Assembly (NCBI RefSeq): GCF_900162665.1
Contig: NZ_LT727813.1
Location: forward strand, 130,961-194,960
Origin: Oceanobacillus sojae
GTDB taxonomy: Bacteria; Bacillota; Bacilli; Bacillales; Amphibacillaceae
DNA length: 64,000 nt
Direction of reading: 5' to 3'
Part shown: positions 1 through 9,432 of the stretch, piece by piece
How the letters are laid out: every line of letters starts with the position of its first letter
How positions within the stretch are numbered: position 1 is the first letter of the stretch
Program-made: the position numbers and the translations under genes
The notes under the pieces: model-generated
Told to the model about the DNA's origin: nothing
Seen by the model: the letters and a program-made list of their open reading frames with translations, nothing else
Databases searched by the model: none

Positions 1-523
1 AGCATTCTGTATTTTCCGAAGGAAAAACTTGAAAATAAAAGCTATTACTATACGGAAACGACATCACTAAGTACGGTAAATCGATCGTTTCTGAATCATA
101 GTTAAATGGCCCAGTTCCAAAGTCAACTTGAGCTGTACCTGGTATAGATTCAAGAGGTAAGGCTGCTTCTGTCATCGATTCCTTTAATTCCTTTTTTCTT
201 TTGGATACATAATCGCGTACAGTGCGGTCTGACCCTGTAAAGCTATGAAAATCTCTTAATTGCTCATACATTTTTTTAGCTGTTCTCTGATACTTCTTTT
301 TCTTCTTTAAATCTTCTTTAATCCACTTATCTATAATGGGCTTAACTGGCTCCATTACCCGTGCTTTTCGTTTTTGCTTTTTCTTTCTTTTGAACTCTTC
401 CTGATTTGCATACTTACTAACTGTACGTGGGTCAACTTCCATTCTCCTTGCCACATCGGCATAGGATTCACCTTTTTGATTTACCTCATGTCTGATATAA
501 TCAATTTGTGCCACTGCTAACAT
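1..523 (-). CDS. istA: IS21-family transposase IstA, N-terminal part (runs off window)
   Basis: The minus strand reads about 174 codons from an ATG at 523 to the window edge with no stop. The start has an AGGAG six bases upstream. The N-terminus carries a helix-turn-helix (YADVARRMEVDPRTVSKY), then a basic linker, then the start of the rve/DDE core (PGTAQVDFG, with the first catalytic Asp, followed by YLVMSFPYSN). This order is that of IstA of IS21-family elements, which works with the AAA helper IstB; istB would lie beyond the window. It lies outside the ICE boundary proposed at 844 and may interrupt an older element at the same site. The terminal repeats of the IS could not be fixed. Confidence 0.85.
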   Translation of the reverse strand, partial: MLAVAQIDYIRHEVNQKGESYADVARRMEVDPRTVSKYANQEEFKRKKKQKRKARVMEPVKPIIDKWIKEDLKKKKKYQRTAKKMYEQLRDFHSFTGSDRTVRDYVSKRKKELKESMTEAALPLESIPGTAQVDFGTGPFNYDSETIDLPYLVMSFPYSNSFYFQVFPSENTEC

Positions 524-599
524 CTCCTAATAACCTCCTGTCGAACGTTGTTGGTCCAACGAGGAGTTTAAAGTTATTTGGAGGAGTTGGCAAGTGGCG

Positions 600-641
600 T
601 ATTTAATTTATGTATGCCCTACGGGCCATACATAAATTAAA
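600..641. repeat. Long hairpin upstream of istA
   Basis: Two arms of about 19 bases around TAC form a near-perfect inverted repeat with one bulged base. It lies between the istA start and the hairpin at 774. There is no long T-run, so a terminator is uncertain. The stretch 524–843 otherwise holds no gene I can support. Confidence 0.6.
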
Positions 642-773
642 TGCCAATCCCTACATTATTAGTTTGCCATAAACATATTAAAGCGGCTAGTCTTTGATTC
701 CGTCAAGGTGCCCTTACCATTTTCAATATGTACTACTTCTGTCCATGTTACTTCACTTTTTATAAAAATACAT

Positions 774-816
774 AAAAGGCTATAAATCCTTGTATAGTAA
801 GGATTTATAGCCTTTT
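774..816. terminator. 16-bp perfect hairpin terminator next to the left att site
   Basis: The arms at 774–789 and 801–816 are perfectly complementary (AAAAGGCTATAAATCC and its complement), with A-rich and T-rich flanks, so it could terminate in both directions. A hairpin followed within 30 bases by the att core is the same layout seen at the right ICE end (36842–36881, then 36891). Confidence 0.7.
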
Positions 817-843
817 AAAATAAATTTACATTATTTCCCAATC

Positions 844-853
844 ATTCCCACTC
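844..853. other. Probable left attachment site (att core)
   Basis: ATTCCCACTC at 844–853 matches nine of ten bases of ACTCCCACTC at 36891–36900, the last codons of guaA read on the minus strand. The similarity stops directly after the core. Short cores like this are usual for tyrosine recombinases that target a gene's 3' end. Confidence 0.6.
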
Positions 854-947
854 AGTACTTCGCCAATACAATATAGTGAAAAATCGTTGATATGATAGGA
901 TTTCGGGAAGTATAAAAAACTATAAAAACATAAAAATTGATATAAAG

Positions 948-965
948 TGTGCCACGACTGTGCCA
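948..965 (+). repeat. Paired TGTGCCA repeats, probable integrase arm site (left end)
   Basis: TGTGCCA occurs at 948–954 and 959–965, an 11-bp period or one helical turn. The same pair with the same spacing occurs at 36814–36831, just inside the other ICE end. This fits arm-type sites for the N-terminal domain of the integrase. Confidence 0.6.
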
Positions 966-1101
966 CTGATTTTAATAAATCGGAAAGCTGGAATGAGAAA
1001 TCATTTCGGCTTTTTATTTTATCTTGTTTACTATAAAAACTATTAAGAGTTTCATTTTTATAAATAAACTTTTATAGATACCAAATTTCACAGTACTAGA
1101 A

Positions 1102-1321
1102 TCACTTTTCCAATACCTCCATTAAAGACTTTTCATATTTCTCGGATACTTTTTTCAAATTGACTTTTTCTCTATTTTCATCTCTATAATTTTTATACAT
1201 CTTGAGACTATCTATAATCTGCACACCAAATTCAAGTTGTGTTATATTGTTTTCGCGTATAGGATAGCATGTATTATTTACTATTGCTAATCTTTTTATT
1301 GGGTTTAGATTTAATATATTA
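1102..1321 (-). pseudogene. C-terminal fragment of IS4-split PIN-like gene
   Basis: These about 73 codons begin exactly at the edge of the IS4 element and have no start codon or ribosome site of their own. Joined to the fragment at 2852–3796, with one copy of the AT-rich target removed, they continue its frame (…DFGINILNLNP…). They are therefore read as the separated C-terminus of that gene. The end is lysine/glutamate-rich (EKYEKSLMEVLEK). Confidence 0.6.
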
Positions 1322-2851
1322 CTCAACTTTCGCAGCTAGAAAGAAGCATTCAATTTAACTAGCCGTAAAGCTTATTACTGTTCAAATATGGTCGTTGACA
1401 TTAGAAATAGGTATAAAAAAACACCTCAACTTTTGGTATAGTGTAATTGACTAGAAAACACTACCAATACAGAAGAGGTGTCTCCTATATGATAGCGAAT
1501 AATGACCAAAATAATCAACTACCAAATGAACTTTCTTCCATCTTTAAAGAATTAAACGTGTATAAGCATCTTAGAAAAGCTGGTATTACAAAGTCTGTCG
1601 GTTTTACTTGTGCCTATCTTTTTCAATTGATTTTTTGTTTGATCTTTGAAAATAAGAACTGGTATCAAATACTTCAAAGTAACAAAGCGAGTGATTGTCC
1701 AGAGAAGAATGCTGTCTATCGTTTTTTAAACAAATCTACCTTCGCTTGGAGAAGGTTCTTACTATTTCTAAGTGCTCATACCATTGGAAAAGTAACCAGC
1801 TTAACGCGTCATGATCGCCCCAAAGTATTGATTGTAGATGATTCTTCGTATGATCGTAACCGCAGTAAATCGGTTGAATTATTAGCTCGCTGTTTTGACC
1901 ATGCATCCCAAAAGATGCGCTTTTATAAAGGGTTCCGTATGCTCACGCTTGGTTGGTCAGATGGTGCAACGTTCATTCCCGTAGACTTTTCTTTATTGAG
2001 CTCGAAGAAAAGCCAAATAAATGGCATATCATCAAAAATTGATAAGCGTAGTTCCGGTTATAAACGCAGAGTAGAAGCATTACAAACCGCACCTGAGCAA
2101 CTACCAAGTATGGTGGAACGCGCGATGAATGCCGGTATCGATGCTTCCTATGTGCTGATGGACTCTTGGTTCACGTATCAGCCTCTCGTTAAGGAGATAA
2201 AAGAGCAAGGCTTGGACGTCATTGGCATGGTAAAGAACTTGAAACAGCGTTACCTTGTGAATGGCCAACGTGTAAGCTTAAAAGAACTTTATCGTTTTGC
2301 GAAACCAACAGATGGAAAGAAAGGCATTCTTCGTTCGATTCATACGACACAAGCGAATGGCATTCCTATTAAAGTTGTCTTTGTTCGTAATCGGAATAAA
2401 AAGAGCGAATGGTTAGCTATTCTAAGCACCGATTGTACACTTAGTGATCAAGAAATCATTCGTATTTATGGGATGAGATGGGACATTGAAGTTTTTTTCA
2501 AAACAACAAAATCTCTTTTAAAACTTCAAAAAGAGTTCCAAAGTCGTTCGTATGACGGCTTAATTAGTCATACGACCATCGTATTCGCACGCTATATTGT
2601 TCTCTCGTGGCAAAACCGATGTAGCACAGACGAGCGAACACTTGGCGGCATGTTTTATGAATTGTGTGATGAAGTTAGTGATCTCGATTGGGCTGTGGCA
2701 CTTCAGCAGTTGATCGAGCTTCTTGAAGATGCCTTGAAAATGAGCAATAAAAAGGTACAAAAATTAATCAAAAGTCAAGTCCAACAATGGATTGCAGGTT
2801 TACCCAGCTATATCAGGGCTTACCTGCCTATTTCAGTGTGCGAAAGTTGAG
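1322..2851 (+). mobile_element. IS4-family insertion sequence
   Basis: The element is bounded by inverted repeats starting CTCAACTTTCGCA (1322–1334 and the complement of 2839–2851) and holds one transposase gene. The flanks are AT-rich and only imperfectly repeated (TTAATATATTA on the left, TTAATTATTA on the right), so the target duplication has probably drifted. It splits the PIN-like gene. Confidence 0.8.
1489..2850 (+). CDS. IS4-family transposase
   Basis: This is a DDE transposase of 453 residues. The first Asp lies in VLIVDDSSYDR, the second in YVLMDSWFTY, and the acidic Y2/C1 region in YGMRWDIEVFFKTTKSLL (the YREK-like signature of IS4 elements). The start at 1489 follows AGAGGTG at normal spacing; an earlier in-frame ATG at 1447 has no ribosome site. 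The stop lies one base from the right inverted repeat. The gene looks intact, so the element may still be active. Confidence 0.88.
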   Translation: MIANNDQNNQLPNELSSIFKELNVYKHLRKAGITKSVGFTCAYLFQLIFCLIFENKNWYQILQSNKASDCPEKNAVYRFLNKSTFAWRRFLLFLSAHTIGKVTSLTRHDRPKVLIVDDSSYDRNRSKSVELLARCFDHASQKMRFYKGFRMLTLGWSDGATFIPVDFSLLSSKKSQINGISSKIDKRSSGYKRRVEALQTAPEQLPSMVERAMNAGIDASYVLMDSWFTYQPLVKEIKEQGLDVIGMVKNLKQRYLVNGQRVSLKELYRFAKPTDGKKGILRSIHTTQANGIPIKVVFVRNRNKKSEWLAILSTDCTLSDQEIIRIYGMRWDIEVFFKTTKSLLKLQKEFQSRSYDGLISHTTIVFARYIVLSWQNRCSTDERTLGGMFYELCDEVSDLDWAVALQQLIELLEDALKMSNKKVQKLIKSQVQQWIAGLPSYIRAYLPISVCES

Positions 2852-3796
2852 TTAATTATTAATTCCAAAATCATGAGAACAAAAAAAATGAAAAAAAACA
2901 TCTTTTGACTCAGAGTTTCTGGACGCAACTTGAGTTTCCAAATTTCTTAAATGCAGTAAATCCCAAGCCATAGCATTAATTTTAGAAATTACATTGTTTG
3001 AAGTTTCTTTAATACCACCAAAAAAAGAACTGATTCGTTCATCCTTGTCAAAAAATAGGTATGCTATATATAACTCATTCTCTGTATATGCAAATAGTTC
3101 TTTATTTACACATTCCAGTAATTCTAACATTTTATTTTTTGCACTTTTTTTAGATTTAAAGTTTATTTCATATATTTTAAGTAATAAACAGTAGATTAAA
3201 TGATACTGTGGTAGTTGCAACAACGGTACATCTACTTTAATTGCTTGCATTACTCTAGAGACATTTTTAACGATTTCGCTATCATTTTTAATAGTATCAA
3301 AACTATAACTATCAAATTCCTCTATGCTTTGAGCTTTATCAAATGCAAAAAACGAAACTACACTCTCAAATATAAATTCAGTGTCAACATCATGTCTATT
3401 GGCACCAGCTTCTAATATATATGGACTACAACTAATTTGTGCTCCTGAACTTTTTAAATACACTAATAGCTTTTTAAATGAGGGGTCAATTTGCTTATAT
3501 ACTAAATAATTTCTTAAATAACTAATTATGTTAGAATCAAAGTCAAAGCAGCGATGTACTTTAATTTTTCTAAAATACGATTCAAAGTTATATTTATCAA
3601 TGACCAAAGTGTTCTCCAAACTAGAAAAACTATGTACAATATATTTATCTATCTGCTTCGAGGTAAAATCCATACCAAAGTTATTGATCTCATTATCAAA
3701 ACAAAACAGTCTAATATCTTGAGCAGAATAATAATTTTCCTTAAAGCTTTCCCAAGGCGTATCTGTTGTTAACAATTCTTCAATTATTTTTTCCAT
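2852..3796 (-). pseudogene. PIN-like nuclease-type protein, N-terminal part, split by IS4
   Basis: About 314 codons are read from an ATG at 3796 (GGGGGG upstream) to a stop created at the IS4 edge. The family is not firmly recognised. Four acidic clusters resemble a PIN active site: FDFDSNIISYL, YILEAGANR, MAWDLLHLR and, near the end, CSHDFG. PIN domains are metal-dependent RNases used in toxins and defence. The natural C-terminus appears to lie beyond the IS at 1102–1321, giving about 385 residues when joined. Its neighbours (Abi_C and AAA_13 genes) suggest a phage-defence setting, but that is inference. Confidence 0.5.
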
Positions 3797-4095
3797 CAAA
3801 TGCCCCCCTGTTTGATAACGATTTAATTATCTTTATACAGTTTCAATTATTTTTTCTATAAATAAAAAAAATGTCCTTGCCCAATATAAAAATCCTTATT
3901 TTCTATATTGAAAGTACACAAACGATATCTAAATAGAAGATAAAGATATGATACCAGTTTAACAATAACCTATTAGAGATACCAGAATTAAATAATCCAT
4001 GCATTGCAGAATTTTATAGAAACTCGATTTTTTGGCATTTGGGATATTCTCATCTGACATGATTTTTTTTGGATAAAAACATTGGGAGACAGAAA
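3797..4095. other. AT-rich intergenic stretch, no gene seen
   Basis: About 300 bases lie between the PIN-like gene start and the tcpD remnant. No ORF, strong hairpin or clear promoter was found. The last 60 bases may be a very decayed relic of the end of a mobT gene, which precedes the intact tcpD, but the match is too weak to claim. Confidence 0.4.
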
Positions 4096-4315
4096 GTGAA
4101 TTTTGAGCAGAATTTGTATAATCGGATCTTAGGTAATGCACAGTCCTTAATGCATATGATAATTGTCTTGATTGGTATTTATTTAGTATTTAGGCTTGAG
4201 TATTTCAAACTGACTGTTTTTTATTATTGCTTTGGTTGCAGTAGGATTAATCTTTAATGCAGCTGGTTTAAAAGACGTATTGTTAAACTTATTCAATCGA
4301 ATTATTGGTGCGTAG
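4096..4315 (+). pseudogene. tcpD (Tn916 orf19-type) remnant, frameshifted
   Basis: From GTG 4096 the reading matches the intact TcpD at 13542 (NF-QNLYN-IL-NAQSL, then VLIGIYLVF). It shifts frame near 4210 and ends in the other frame with ALVAVGLIFNAAGLKDVLL and LFNRIIGA before TAG at 4313–4315. This is a decayed second copy of the small single-span membrane protein of the transfer module. With the ardA remnant at 5197 it shows that part of another Tn916-like ICE was duplicated or merged here. Confidence 0.85.
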
Positions 4316-4374
4316 CTCAGATTTTTCATGATAAAATAAAATATATATTTTTTATTATGAAAGGATTTATAAAT

Positions 4375-5136
4375 ATGTTTACAGATGACCAGTTTAAATC
4401 AATATTAATTAAAACACTAGAAAGAAAGAGCTCTTCAAATTATCATGAAGGAGTTAATAAAATTGTTTCTAAAATAAAAATATCAGATGTGACTTTAGAT
4501 GAGACTGAAGATTTTACTTATTATAAAGGATACATCAGGGGATGGAATACACTTTGTACCTATCTTAAAATAAAAGTTCCTTTTGATGATTTAGATTTTT
4601 TTGAAAGTCATAAAGATTTGCTCACCCAGACAGCAAGCTCTATATATGATAAACAAGGTGATAATGTATTAGTAGATACTATTTTAGTACCACTTCCAGA
4701 GAATTACGAAGTAATCGACTTTAGTCCGTTGAAAATTAGTGATGTGGTCTCACAAGCCATAGAAGATGCTGAGTCTTTCATGAGTAATGGTGAATATCCA
4801 CGTGCATTTGATAGAGTGCACACCGCTTTTCATGGATACTTAATTGAAATACTAAAAAATTTTGGAATTACAGCCCCTAGAGACGAAAGTCTATCTAAAT
4901 TATATAATAGGATACAAACGTTAATTGAAAAAGAAATTCAACCTGCTGACCTTGCTGATATGGTGAAGACAACAATAAGGTCATCAAATGGAATGATTAA
5001 TTCTCTTAACGAAGCAAGAAATAGACATTCACTTGCACATCCTAATACAAATATTATTGGAAAAAGAGAAGCAAAACTAATAATAGGTATTGCAAGTACA
5101 GTTACAGATTACATTAGTGGATACCTTGATAAGTAG
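4375..5136 (+). CDS. Abi_C-domain abortive infection family protein
   Basis: The product has 253 residues. The C-terminal half (about 140–250) resembles the Abi_C domain found in AbiC-like proteins: an amphipathic helical run (EDAESFMSNGEYPRAFDRVHTAFHGYL) and the closing signature LNEARNRHSLAHPN followed by EAKLIIGIASTVTDYI. The RNRHSLAH run also resembles the R-x4-6-H motif of HEPN RNases. Abi_C proteins are linked to phage abortive infection. The start at 4375 follows AAAGGA at nine bases; an ATG at 4357 lacks a site. The gene is intact although both neighbours (tcpD and ardA remnants) are dead, suggesting it was kept by selection or arrived recently. Confidence 0.72.
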   Translation: MFTDDQFKSILIKTLERKSSSNYHEGVNKIVSKIKISDVTLDETEDFTYYKGYIRGWNTLCTYLKIKVPFDDLDFFESHKDLLTQTASSIYDKQGDNVLVDTILVPLPENYEVIDFSPLKISDVVSQAIEDAESFMSNGEYPRAFDRVHTAFHGYLIEILKNFGITAPRDESLSKLYNRIQTLIEKEIQPADLADMVKTTIRSSNGMINSLNEARNRHSLAHPNTNIIGKREAKLIIGIASTVTDYISGYLDK

Positions 5137-5196
5137 CGTCATTAACTGACTGCTACTTTTTTTATGACTGTTTTTATAAAAAGGACGTGATAACCA

Positions 5197-5572
5197 ATGA
5201 AAATGCAAGTCTATATTGCGAAATGAAGAATATGTAATCCATGAGTACACCCCTATTACTGAAATCAATCGTTTGAGTGCTATGGTACAAGATATCGAAG
5301 GAATTCCGCTTTATGACGCTCTTGTCGAAATATAAAGTTACTGGTTTAATAGCGTTGAAGAAACACTGGAAAATCTAAACAGTATTATATGTTACAGCGG
5401 TTGTGATTCGATGGAAGATTTGGCACTTTACTATATGAAAGTATCAGGTCTACTTGGTGAAGTACCTACCAATTTATAGAATTATATTGACTATCAAGCA
5501 CTCGGACGTGATATGTAAATCAAGGGTAATTTTCTTGTTACTTCTCTTGGTTTATTTGAATATATACCTTAA
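5197..5572 (+). pseudogene. ardA remnant (anti-restriction protein)
   Basis: The upstream leader (AAGGACGTGATAACCA) and first codons match those of the intact ardA at 15033. About 100 bases are then missing, and several in-frame stops follow. Recognisable blocks include EYTPI-EINRL, VQDIEGIPLYDAL, a Y-DCD-like patch, DYQALGRD and a final FEY-P. It is a decayed duplicate of ardA, separated from the tcpD remnant by the Abi_C gene. Confidence 0.85.
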
Positions 5573-5670
5573 TTTATACTAAAGAACTTAGATTAAAAAC
5601 TGATTTCATTTTAACTTTTTGCTAAATGTACGATAATAATAATAGAGGACATTTTACAAGGAGAATAAAA

Positions 5671-6681
5671 ATGATAGAAAAAATGCTGATTCATAAAATA
5701 GCTACGTATAGTAATCCTGTAGAAATACTTCCTAAAAAATTAAATTTTATATATGGAAGTAACGGAAGTGGAAAAACTACAATTTCTAATTTAATAGGCA
5801 ATTTCGATTTATCTGATGATTGTTTGGTAGAAATGAAAAATTCGAGTAGCATCAAGACTTTGGTTTATAACAAACAATTTGTAGAGGACAACTTTAGCCA
5901 ATCTACCAGTAGTGTAAAAGGGATTTTTACTTTGGGTGAGGATTCTATTCAAGCTCAAGAGGAGTTAAAAAAACTAGAGACTGAAAATCAAGAAAAATCG
6001 AGTATGATTGATAAAAAAGAAGAAACTATTAAAAAATTTGATGAAGAAATTACTTCAAAAAAAGGGTTAGTTATGGATAAGTGTTGGAAGCTCCAACAAG
6101 ACATAGGGAATAGCTTTAGCAACGCTCTAGTTGGTTACAGAAAAAGCAAACAAAAATTTTTTGATAATTGTATTAGTGTTTATGAAAAATGGGATAAGAA
6201 AGGTGCTGAAAGCATAGATAAAATAAAAGAAAAGTACGATATTTCATTTTCTAAAGAAAGTCAAGTTTATACTAAGTTTCCTACTATTGATATTACTGAA
6301 ATTCGAACTATTGAAGAATCTGATTTACTTCAAAAAGTAATCACAGGTAGTAAAGATACCCCAATGGGACAATTGATAGAATTACTCAAAAACAGCGATT
6401 GGGTAAAACAAGGGTTAGAATATATTCCTAATTCAAATCAACAATGCCCATTTTGCCAACAAACATTGTCTAAAGAAATCCAACAAGAAATTGTAGGTTA
6501 TTTTGATGAAGAGTATGAAAAAGATTGCCAATCCATTAAAGAATTTATTTTTAATTATAATACTTATTTTAATAGGATTGAAAGTACTCTTTCTGAAATT
6601 TTAAAAACAACAATTCCATTTATTGATACTTCGAAGCTAGAAACCGAATATGAATTATTTAATAGTCAATTGAATGAATTT
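5671..6681 (+). pseudogene. AAA_13 (RloC/PrrC-like) ATPase, N-terminal part, split by IS
   Basis: These 337 codons start at ATG 5671, seven bases after AAGGAG. Residues about 28–45 hold the Walker A loop (YGSNGSGKTT), followed by long coiled coils and a CPFC zinc-hook motif near residue 275. This layout matches the AAA_13 group that includes PrrC and RloC, tRNA anticodon nucleases triggered by phage or DNA damage; RloC has a zinc hook inside its coiled coil. The reading meets a stop at 6699 inside the inserted IS. Removing 6682–8229 joins it in frame to 8230–9432, restoring about 737 residues. Confidence 0.75.
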
Positions 6682-8229
6682 CATAATTGCTCTTTTTAAA
6701 AATACAAAGACGAACAGAATTTTCGAAAGTGTATTTTAAAAAACAAAAATTATGCAGCTTGTTGTTGCTGAATAAGCTCCGCTTGGATGCGATCCGCAGC
6801 TAATTTGGAAGCATTGTAAATCAAAGCGACCATGTCAAAATGGACTTTCGCACGCTTTCCAGTGCGATAGCGAACATTATTTAACTGATAGAACTCTTTT
6901 AAATAAGCGTTGACACGTTCTACTGCTGTCCGTTGTTTAAAAATCTTTTTCCAAGCTCTTGATCCGCGCGCAGGCGCCGTATAACGTCTTAAATCGGTGG
7001 TTATTTTGACTTTATACACTTTTTGACAGATACCTTCATTTGCAAGTGGGCAGTTGCTACATTCCTTAGGTCTGGTATACTTCAATGTTTCGTATTTCGG
7101 ATCAAAGCTGTCATATTTATAGGAATGTTCTCGCAAACAGGTCGGGGCAAAATCCTTATCAAACCCGATCATTTCGCCTTCATTGCGTTTATTATAGGCA
7201 ATGACAGACTGTTGTCCCATGCGATGAATTTGTTCATAAATCGGCTCGAAATCATAGCCCGCATCCAATGTCTGGTAAGAAGCAGACGTAAGCGGAAGTC
7301 GTTGATCTATCCCCTTCAATAGGGCGATAGCGGCTTTTCCATCATTTAAGCTGCCGGAAGAAAACAAGGATTGTAGAATATACTGGCTTGATGCCCCAAC
7401 TGCGAGGTGTCCTTTGTAGCCAAACCAATACTCGTTTTTACCATCTGCATTCTTTTTCACACCCCATTTTGGGTTCTGTGGCACTTCTGCACGCAATACG
7501 TCTAATGGAACGTCTAATTGAGCTTCTATTTTCTTTTCATACAATGGAAGATTCGCTTCTTTTTCTGCTTGTTCTTTGAGATATTGGTCGCGTTCTTTCT
7601 TGGATTTACGCCCACGCTTTTTGGGTCTGATTTCCGATTTTTCTTCTTTTTGAACGGGCGCCTTGTCCCGGGCTTCAAAATGGGTTGCGTCAATGGCGAT
7701 GACTTCATCAGCGATAAATCCTTCTGTGATAGCTGCCAGTGTTACGTTTTCGAAGGATTTCTCTAAAATATCTGATTCACTCAGTTTTGTAACCAAGCGA
7801 GAATACGCAGCTTCTGACGGTGTAGAATCGGAAACAAGAAATCCGCAGTTCATTTTAAAGATAAAGTCATCATTTAGACGCTTGATTAAGTCTTTGATCG
7901 TTGGGATGCGCTCGATGTAGCGAATAAAAAAAGAAATAATCATCCCTGCATAATTTAGCTCAACAGGCGCTCCAAGCCGGGATTTCTTATTAATCGCATG
8001 ATAAATACGATCCAGATCAATCGCTGAAATAATCGCTTCATATTTTTGGGTAGGTTCCATGTCATATAATTCTTGGATGCCAAATAGACTCGGTTGTCGT
8101 ATAATGGTCATAAGAAGTACTCCTCCAGTCTTTTTATGGTTTTGTGGTTATTACCATTATACAAGATTTGGGGAGGTACTTCTTTTTTTATGCCCTGAAC
8201 TCATTGGGACGCAAGGGTTAAGAATTATG
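6682..8229 (-). mobile_element. IS1182-type insertion sequence splitting the AAA_13 gene
   Basis: The element is taken to run between two CATAATT ends (6682–6688 and the complement of 8223–8229). The flanking bases GAATTT and AAATTC would together form a 12-bp palindrome. Deleting the element restores the gene's frame, which supports these edges. The terminal repeat beyond seven bases is poor, so the edges are inferred mainly from frame and palindrome. Confidence 0.65.
6750..8111 (-). CDS. IS1182-type DDE transposase
   Basis: The protein has 453 residues. An N-terminal helical domain (SLFGIQELYDMEP) is followed by the first Asp in VIAIDATHFEARD, a lysine/arginine-rich insertion (RPKKRGRKSKKER), the second Asp in SYQTLDAGYDFEPIY, a CSNCPLANEGIC metal-binding cluster, and a C-terminal glutamate helix (FKQRTAVERVNAYLKEF). 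This pattern is that of the IS1182-like DDE_Tnp_1 group. No internal damage was seen. A run of long open frames on the opposite strand inside it is shadow coding. Confidence 0.85.
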   Translation of the reverse strand: MTIIRQPSLFGIQELYDMEPTQKYEAIISAIDLDRIYHAINKKSRLGAPVELNYAGMIISFFIRYIERIPTIKDLIKRLNDDFIFKMNCGFLVSDSTPSEAAYSRLVTKLSESDILEKSFENVTLAAITEGFIADEVIAIDATHFEARDKAPVQKEEKSEIRPKKRGRKSKKERDQYLKEQAEKEANLPLYEKKIEAQLDVPLDVLRAEVPQNPKWGVKKNADGKNEYWFGYKGHLAVGASSQYILQSLFSSGSLNDGKAAIALLKGIDQRLPLTSASYQTLDAGYDFEPIYEQIHRMGQQSVIAYNKRNEGEMIGFDKDFAPTCLREHSYKYDSFDPKYETLKYTRPKECSNCPLANEGICQKVYKVKITTDLRRYTAPARGSRAWKKIFKQRTAVERVNAYLKEFYQLNNVRYRTGKRAKVHFDMVALIYNASKLAADRIQAELIQQQQAA

Positions 8230-9432
8230 AAATTCACTCAATTGAAATTAAACAACGAAGAATTGCAAAAAAAATTAAACTCACCGTCAAACAAAATTAC
8301 TATAAATAGTGTTAAAAAACTAATTGAAGAGATGAACCAAATTATAGAAGCATATAACAATGCAATTATTTCTAATAATAATATTGTAAAAAATCAAAAA
8401 CAAGAACAAATAAATTGTAAAAACTTACTTTGGGATTACATTGTTAATGAATTGAAAGTAGACTTGGAAGATTATCTAAATTTTACAAATGGAAAGCAAA
8501 AAGCTAAAGATTCTATTGGACAACAAATTTCAACCTTAAAAAAGAAAATTCAAGATAATAAAACTAACATTGAAACTATTGAAGATTCTCTAACTAGTGT
8601 TGTACCAACTGTTACAGAAATTAATAACATTCTTACAAAGTTTGATTTCAAAGGATTTCATCTTAAAGAAAATGAAAACCAAAAAGGTACTTACCTCATT
8701 TTAAGAGATGATGGTACAAATGCTAGCAGCACACTTAGTGAAGGAGAATATAATTTTATTACATTTTTATATTTTTACTATTTGGTATATGGAAGTCAGG
8801 AAAAAACAGGGATATCGGCAAATAAAGTAGTTGTAATTGATGATCCCATTTCTAGTTTGGACAGTAATGTTCTATTCATTGTAAGTACATTAGTAAAGAA
8901 TTTAATTAATGATTGTAAAAATAATGATAATGGCATTAAACAAGCCTTTGTCCTTACTCATAATGTCTACTTCCATAAAGAAATTACTTTTTTAGGCAGT
9001 CGAAAACAATTTTCTAAAGAGGAAGCTCTGTTTGGTATTGTGAGGAAAAAAGATAATGTAAGTACTTTTCACATCTACGATACAAATCCTATTGAATCAA
9101 CTTATCAATTGATGTGGCGTGAGCTTATCTCTGATAAAATATCAACAGTAACTTCTTTTAACACTATGCGTCGAATATTGGAGTATTATTTCAAGATTAT
9201 TGGTGATATGGATTATGAAAAATGTATTAATGAATTTGACGGTACAGATAAGATAGTTTGCAAAGCTTTAGTATCCGGTATTAATGATGGCTCACATTTT
9301 ATAAGCGATGATTTTGTTATAGCCTTTGATGAAGAAAATATTGAAAACTATAAACGAATATTTCGGTTAGTATTCTACAAACTAGGACATATTCAACACT
9401 ATAATATGATGATGGGTGTACCCACTCCTTAA
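8230..9432 (+). pseudogene. AAA_13 (RloC/PrrC-like) ATPase, C-terminal part
   Basis: These 400 codons continue the gene broken at 6681. They contain coiled coil, the ABC signature (TLSEGEYNF), Walker B with D-loop (VVVIDDPISSLDSN) and the switch His (FVLTHNVYFH). Near the C-terminus MRRILEYYF and NDGSHF give an R-x3-E … H arrangement like the Arg-Glu-His triad of the PrrC/RloC anticodon nuclease; the spacing (38 residues from E to H) is a little longer than I recall for PrrC. An ATG at 8227 could allow separate translation, but without the Walker A half the product would not be a working ATPase. Confidence 0.72.

Noticed and set aside
501..520. A TGTGCCA-like copy inside istA
   Set aside because: A single copy within coding sequence and outside the ICE edge; not paired at 11 bp, so not taken as an integrase site.
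659..750. Minus-strand open stretch ending …SKTSRFNMFMAN before a stop
   Set aside because: About 30 codons without a start or recognisable family; it may be a relic next to the istA element but cannot be supported as a gene.
7023..7920. Several plus-strand open frames of 60–99 codons
   Set aside because: They lie wholly opposite the IS1182-type transposase and lack ribosome sites or family signatures.
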